Shown here piece after piece: positions 58,570 through 64,000 of a stretch of 64,000 nucleotides of DNA. Origin of the DNA: Euwallacea fornicatus (lineage: Eukaryota > Arthropoda > Insecta > Coleoptera > Curculionidae); NCBI RefSeq assembly GCF_040115645.1, contig NW_027096019.1, forward strand, positions 496,001 through 560,000, in the 5' to 3' direction. Position numbers and translations under genes: made by a program. How positions within the stretch are numbered: the first letter of the stretch is position 1; each line of letters opens with the position of its first letter. The notes beneath the pieces were generated by a model. That model did no database searches. It worked only from the letters and a program-made list of their open reading frames with translations, and was not told where the DNA came from.

Positions 58570-61460
58570 AATTACTCGTTTTCTGGAAAACTCACCAAGA
58601 TACAATGAAGCCTTATTTGTCATGTTAAAGAGCTCGTCGAGGTGATTCTGTGGTAAAATTTTGAAGGTATTTGAAGCTCATTTGCCGAAGTTACGGAGGT
58701 TCAAATCTTGAAAGGTCACGAGAGATGTGTGTTTGTGCACATAAATTACTCGTTTCTAGAAAACTCACCTAGATACAATGAAGCCTTATGAGTCATGATG
58801 AAGAGCTCGTCGAGGTGATTCTATGATCAATTTTTTAAGCAATTTGAAGCACATTTGCCGAAGTTACGGAGGTTCAAAGCTTGAAAAGTCACGAAAGATG
58901 TGTGTTTGTGCACATAAATTACTCGTTTTCTAAAAAACTCACCTAGATACAATGAAGCCTTATGAGTCATGATGAAGAGCTCGTCGAGGTGATTCTATGA
59001 TCAATTTTTTAAGCAATTTGAAGCACATTTGCCGAAGTTACGGAGGTTCAAAGCTTGAAAAGTCACGAAAGATGTGTGTTTGTGCACATAAATTACTCGT
59101 TTTCTAGAAAACTCACCAAGATACAATGAAGCCTTATGAGTCATGATGAAGAGCTCGTCGAGGTGATTCTGTGGTCCAATTTTGAAGGTAGTTGGAGCTC
59201 ATTTGCCGAAGTTACGTAGGTTCAAAGCTTGAAAAGTCACGAAAGTTGTGTGTTTGTGCACATAAATTACTCGTTTTCTAGAAAACTCACCTAGATACAA
59301 TGAAGCCTTATGAGTCATGATGAAGAGCTCAAGGAGATGATTCTATGATCAATTTTTTAAGCAATTTGAAGCACATTTGCCGAAGTTACGGAGGTTCAAA
59401 ATTTGAAAAGTCACGAAAGAAGTGTGTTTGTGCACATAAATTACTCGTTTTCTGGAAAACTCACCAAGATACAATGAGGCCTTATTAGTCTTTTTAAAGT
59501 GCTCGTCGAGGTGATTCTGCGGTCAAATTTTGAAGGTACTTGGAGCTCATTTGCCGAAGTTACGGAGGGTCAAAGTTTGAAAAGTCACGAAAGAAGTGTG
59601 TTGTGCACATAAATTACTCGTTTTCTGGAAAACTCACCAAGATACAATGAAGCCTTATTTGTCATGTTAAAGAGCTCGTCGAGGTGATTCTGTGGTCCAA
59701 TTTTGTAGGTAGTTGGAGCTCATTTGCCGAAGTTACGTAGGTTCAAAGCTTGAAAAGTCACGAAAGTTGTGTGTTTGTGCACATAAATTACTCGTTTTCT
59801 AGAAAACTCACCTAGATACAATGAAGCCTTATGAGTCATGATGAAGAGCTCGTCGAGGTGATTCTATGATCAATTTTTTAAGCAATTTGAAGCACATTTG
59901 CCGAAGTTACGGAGGTTCAAAGCTTGAAAAGTCACGAAAGATGTGTGTTTGTGCACATAAATTACTCGTTTTCTAGAAAACTCACCAAGATACAATGAAG
60001 CCTTATGAGTCATGATGAAGAGCTCGTCGAGGTGATTCTATGATCAATTTTTTAAGCAATTTGAAGCACATTTGCCGAAGTTACGGAGGTTCAAAGCTTG
60101 AAAAGTCACGAAAGATGTGTGTTTGTGCACATAAATTACTCGTTTTCTAAAAAACTCACCAAGATACAATGAAGCCTTATGAGTCATGATGAAGAACTCA
60201 CCGAGATGATTCTATGATCAATTTTTTAAGCAATTTGAAGCACATTTGCCGAAGTTACGGAGGTTCAAAACTTGAAAAGTCACGAAGGAAGTGTGTTTGA
60301 GCACATAAATTACTCGTTTTCTGGAAAACTCACCAAGATACAATGAAGCCTTATTTGTCATGTTAAAGAGCTCGTCGAGGTGATTCTGTGGTAAAATTTT
60401 GAAGGTATTTGAAGCTCATTTGCCGAAGTTACGGAGGTTCAAATCTTGAAAGGTCACGAGAGATGTGTGTTTGTGCACATAAATTACTCGTTTCTAGAAA
60501 ACTCACCTAGATACAATGAAGCCTTATGAGTCATGATGAAGAGCTCGTCGAGGTGATTCTATGATCAATTTTTTAAGCAATTTGAAGCACATTTGCCGAA
60601 GTTACGGAGGTTCAAAGCTTGAAAAGTCACGAAAGATGTGTGTTTGTGCACATAAATTACTCGTTTCTAGAAAACTCACCTAAATACAATGAGGCCTTAT
60701 TTGTCATGTTAAAGAGCTCGTCGAGGTGATTCTGTGGTCCAATTTTGAAGGTACTTGGAGCTCATTTGCCGAAGTTACGGAGGGTCAAAGTTTGAAAAGT
60801 CACGAAAGAAGTGTGTTGTGCACATAAATTACTCGTTTTCTAGAAAACTCACCAAGATACAATGAGGCCTTATTAGTCGTGTTAAAGAGCTCGTCGAGGT
60901 GATTCTGTGGTCCAATTTTGAAGGTACTTGGAGCTCATTTGCCGAAGTTACGGAGGGTCAAAGTTTGAAAAGTCACGAAAGAAGTGTGTTGTGCACATAA
61001 ATTACTCGTTTTCTAGAAAACTCACCAAGATACAATGAGGCCTTATTAGTCTTGTTAAAGAGCTCGTCGAGGTGATTCTGTGGTAAAATTTTGAAGGTAT
61101 TTGAAGCTCATTTGCCGAAGTTACGGAGGTTCAAATCTTGAAAGGTCACGAGAGATGTGTGTTTGTGCACATAAATTACTCGTTTCTAGAAAACTCACCA
61201 AGATACAATGAAGCCTTATGAGTCATGATGAAGAGCTCGTCGAGGTGATTCAATGATCAATTTTTTAAGCAATTTGAAGCACATTTGCCGAAGTTACGTA
61301 GGTTCAAAGCTTGAAAAGTCACGAAAGTTGTGTGTTTGTGCACATAAATTACTCGTTTTCTAGAAAACTCACCTAGATACAATGAAGCCTTATGAGTCAT
61401 GATGAAGAGCTCAAGGTGATGATTCTATGATCAATTTTTTAAGCAATTTGAAGCACATTT
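58570..61460 (+). repeat. Second copy of 2.9-kb block; bridge into domain 6
   Basis: This copy of 42,280-45,170 contains the first half of the HOR unit (59,330-61,411, 12 monomers). Instead of continuing with GCCTTAATTG as units 1 to 3 do, it passes at about 61,412 into GCTCAAGGTG and domain 2 sequence. The region 60,846-61,460 matches both HOR unit 1 and 19,270-19,884, so the switch from one source to the other happened within this shared stretch. Confidence 0.8.
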
Positions 61461-64000
61461 GCCGAAGTTACGGAGGGTCAAAATTTGAAAAGTCACGAAA
61501 GAAGAGTGTTGTGCACATAAATTACTCGTTTTCTAGAAAACTCACCAAGATACAATGAGGCCTTATTAGTCGTGTTAAAGTGCTCGTCGAGGTGATTCTG
61601 TGGTCCAATTTTGAAGGTAGTTGGAGCTCATTTGCCGAAGTTACGTAGGTTCAAAGCTTGAAAAGTCACGAAAGTTGTATGTTTGTGCAAATAAATTACT
61701 CGTTTTCTAGAAAACTCACCTAGATACAATGAGGCCTTATTTGTCATGTTAAAGAGCTCGTCGAGGTGATTCTGTGGTCCAATTTTGAAGGTAGTTGGAG
61801 CTCATTTGCCGAAGATACGGAGGGTCAAAGTTTGAAAAGTCACGAAAGAAGTGTGTTGTGCACATAAATTACTCGTTTTCTAGAAAACTCACCAAGATAC
61901 AATGAGGCCTTATTAGTCGTGTTAAAGTGCTCGTCGAGGTGATTCTGTGGTCCAATTTTGAAGGTACTTGGAGCTCATTTGCCGAAGTTACGGAGGGTCA
62001 AAGTTTGAAAAGTCACGAAAGAAGTGTGTTTGAGCACATAAATTACTCGTTTTCTGGAAAACTCACCAACATACAATGAAGCCTTATTTGTCATGTTAAA
62101 GAGCTCGTCGAGGTGATTCTGTGGTCCAATTTTGTAGGTAGTTGGAGCTCATTTGCCGAAGTTACGGAGGTTCAAATCTTGAAAGGTGACGAGAGATGTG
62201 TGTTTGTGCACATAAATTACTCGTTTCTAGAAAACTCACCTAGATACAATGAAGCCTTATGAGTCATGATGAAGAGCTCAAGGAGATGATTCTATGATCA
62301 ATTTTTTAAGCAATTTGAAGCACATTTGCCGAAGTTACGGAGGTTCAAAACTTGAAAAATCACGAAAGAAGTGTGTTTGTGCACATAAGTTACTCGTTTT
62401 CTAGAAAACTCACCAAGATACAATGAAGCCTTATGAGTCATGATGAAGAACTCACCGAGATGATTCTATGATCAATTTTTTAAGCAATTTGAAGCACATT
62501 TGCCGAAGTTACGGAGGTTCAAAACTTGAAAAGTCACGAAAGAAGTGTGTTGTGCACATAAATTACTCGTTTTCTAGAAATCTCAGCAAGATACAATGAA
62601 GCCTTATGAGTCATGATGAAGAGCTCGTCGAGGTGATTCTGTGGTCAAATTTTGAAGGTAGTTGGAGCTCATTTGCCGAAGTTACGGAGGTTCAAATCTT
62701 GAAAGGTGACGAGAGATGTGTGTTTGTGCACATAAATTACTCGTTTTCTGGAAAACTCACCAAGATACAATGAAGCCTTATTTGTCATGTTACAGAGCTC
62801 GTCGAGGTGATTCTGTGGTCCAATTTTGAAGGTAGTTGGAGCTCATTTGCCGAAGTTACGGAGGTTCAAATCTTGAAAGGTTACGAGAGATGTGTGTTTG
62901 TGCACATAAATTACTCGTTTCTAGAAAACTCACCTAGATACAATGAAGCCTTATGAGTCATGATGAAGAGCTCGTCGAGGTGATTCTATGATCAATTTTT
63001 TAAGCAATTTGAAGCACATTTGCCGAAGTTACGGAGGTTCAAAGCTTGAAAAGTCACGAAAGATGTGTGTTTGTGCACATAAATTACTCGTTTCTAGAAA
63101 ACTCACCTAAATACAATGAGGCCTTATTTGTCATGTTAAAGAGCTCGTCGAGGTGATTCTGTGGTCAAATTTTGAAGGTAGTTGGAGCTCATTTGCCGAA
63201 GTTACGGAGGTTCAAATCTTGAAAGGTCACGAGAGATGTGTGTTTGTGCAAATAAATTACTCGTTTTCTAGAAAACTCACCTAAATACAATGAGGCCTTA
63301 TTTGTCATGTTAAAGAGCTCGTCGAGGTGATTCTGTGGTCAAATTTTGAAGGTATTTGGAGCTCATTTGCCGAAGTTACGGAGGTTCAAATCTTGAAAGG
63401 TCACGAGAGATGTGTGTTTGTGCACATAAATTACTCGTTTCTAGAAAACTCACCTAGATACAATGAAGCCTTATGAGTCATGATGAAGAGCTCGTCGAGG
63501 TGATTCTATGATCAATTTTTTAAGCAATTTGAAGCACATTTGCCGAAGTTACGGAGGTTCAAAGCTTGAAAAGTCACGAAAGATGTGTGTTTGTGCACAT
63601 AAATTACTCGTTTCTAGAAAACTCACCTAAATACAATGAGGCCTTATTTGTCATGTTAAAGAGCTCGTCGAGGTGATTCTGTGGTCAAATTTTGAAGGTA
63701 GTTGGAGCTCATTTGCCGAAGTTACGGAGGTTCAAATCTTGAAAGGTCACGAGAGATGTGTGTTTGTGCACATAAATTACTCGTTTCTAGAAAACTCACC
63801 TAGATACAATGAAGCCTTATGAGTCATGATGAAGAGCTCGTCGAGGTGATTCTATGATCAATTTTTTAAGCAATTTGAAGCACATTTGCCGAAGTTACGG
63901 AGGTTCAAAGCTTGAAAAGTCACGAAAGATGTGTGTTTGTGCACATAAATTACTCGTTTCTAGAAAACTCACCTAAATACAATGAGGCCTTATTTGTCAT
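60846..64000 (+). repeat. Domain 6: copy of 19,270-22,424, running off the window
   Basis: It is collinear with 19,270-22,424 at a constant offset of 41,576 bp, including rare markers GTTGTATG, GAAGATACGG, CCAACATAC and AAAAATCACG (62,357). The last bases TTATTTGTCAT match position 22,424, so the duplication continues beyond the window and its true length is unknown. With 22,665-23,458 it makes three copies of part of the segment. Confidence 0.85.

Larger units (their letters stand above)
41840..61460 (+). repeat. Domain 5: 24-monomer (4,164-bp) higher-order repeat array
   Basis: The marker GCTCAAGGAG after a GTTGTG right half occurs at 43,041, 47,205, 51,541, 55,705, 57,787 and 59,330. The markers GATATAATTAAG (45,435, 49,772, 53,935, 56,017), GCCTTAATTG (45,271, 49,608) and GCGGTCAAATTTTGAAGGTAC (43,231, 47,395, 51,731, 59,520) repeat with the same spacings. 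The base period is 4,164 bp, exactly 24 monomers. One copy is 4,336 bp and one is cut to 2,082 bp. This is the most ordered part of the window and probably the most recently amplified. Confidence 0.85.
1..64000 (+). repeat. Tandem satellite array of 173/174-bp monomers filling the window
   Basis: The motif AAACTC recurs at 1, 174, 348, 521, 695 and 868 and stays in phase to 63,965. These are steps of 173 or 174 bp, and about 369 steps fit. All copies share one orientation and no unique DNA or inserted element interrupts them. Steps of 173 or 174 mostly reflect a run of three or four T in CGTTT(T)CTAG; a one-base loss in right-half epsilon (GTGTTGTGCAC instead of GTGTTTGTGCAC) also occurs. GC is about 38%, with about six CpGs per monomer. 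Monomer length near one nucleosome repeat, HOR structure and purity are known features of centromeric satellites; centromere function here is inferred. A non-centromeric heterochromatin block is the alternative. Confidence 0.98.

Noticed and set aside
1..64000. CRISPR array
   Set aside because: The repeats are contiguous with no unique spacers, the unit is 173/174 bp, and there are no cas genes. This is satellite DNA.
1..64000. Human-type alpha satellite or a CENP-B box
   Set aside because: The length (171 against 173/174 bp) is similar, but the sequence does not match what I remember of alpha satellite. I found no CGGG, so no match to the TTCGnnnnAnnCGGG box pattern exists.
1..64000. Named plant centromere repeats (Arabidopsis CEN178, maize CentC, Rhynchospora Tyba)
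   Set aside because: Characteristic words I recall from these families are absent. Recall is not a database search, so a match to a less known family remains possible.
1..64000. Embedded retrotransposon, LTR, SINE or telomeric TTTAGGG repeats
   Set aside because: Monomer phase is never lost over the window apart from the one-base and 21-bp length variants, which leaves no room for an insertion. No TTTAGGG or TTAGGG tracts were seen.
1..64000. Bacterial-style promoters, ribosome binding sites or terminators
   Set aside because: Words such as GGAGG and T6 recur only because they belong to the monomer. With no genes and a eukaryotic satellite, these calls would be meaningless.

Overview
The whole 64,000-base window is one uninterrupted satellite DNA array. 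A 173/174-bp monomer is repeated head to tail, always in the same orientation, from the first base to the last. The monomer phase (the AAACTC motif) runs from position 1 to 63,965. This fits 369 monomer steps averaging about 173.5 bp once three 21-bp deletions are allowed for. GC is about 38% (counted on one monomer). I see no protein-coding gene, tRNA, rRNA, transposon, telomeric repeat, CRISPR array or unique sequence.

The sequence is eukaryotic. A nucleosome-scale monomer, multi-kilobase higher-order repeats (HORs) and no interrupting element across 64 kb are typical of a centromeric or pericentromeric satellite core in a long-read assembly. A plant is my best guess, but I do not recognise the monomer. 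It is not human alpha satellite, Arabidopsis CEN178, maize CentC or the Rhynchospora Tyba repeat as I remember them. I cannot name the species.

Monomers are mosaics of a few left-half and right-half versions. Left halves: A (ATGAGTCATGATGAAG, then CTATGATCAATTTTTTAAG); A' (GAACTCACCGAG); A'' (GAGCTCAAGGAG); B (TTTGTCATGTTAAAG, then GTGGTCAAATTTTGAAGG); C (TTAGTC..TTAAAGTGC); D (GTGGTCCAATTTTG). Right halves: alpha (CAAAGCTTGAAAAGTCACGAAAGATG); beta (CAAATCTTGAAAGGTCACGAGAGATG); gamma (AAAACTTG..GAAGGAAGTG..GAGCAC); delta (CGTAGG..GAAAGTTGTG); epsilon (GGAGGGTC..GTGTTGTGCAC). Two blocks are nearly invariant: TTGCCGAAGTTACG and ATAAATTACTCGTTT.

Layout, from diagnostic variants compared by eye. 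(1) 1-13,130: A/B/C monomers with nested duplications offset 3,819, 5,379, 7,115 and 7,635 bp. (2) 13,130-21,180: D monomers with delta and epsilon right halves. (3) 21,180-28,260: A-B dimers (347 bp), 12- to 18-monomer blocks and a transplanted patch of domain 2. (4) 28,260-41,840: blocks of 6, 8, 12 and 13 monomers, ending in an island of private substitutions at 40.2-41.5 kb. (5) 41,840-61,460: the clearest HOR, 24 monomers (4,164 bp), with a 25-monomer copy and an internally deleted copy. (6) 60,846-64,000: a copy of 19,270-22,424, exactly 41,576 bp away.

Nearly every offset I measured is a whole number of monomers. The array therefore evolves by in-register exchange (unequal crossover, conversion or replication slippage). 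Several breakpoints can be placed inside single chimeric monomers.
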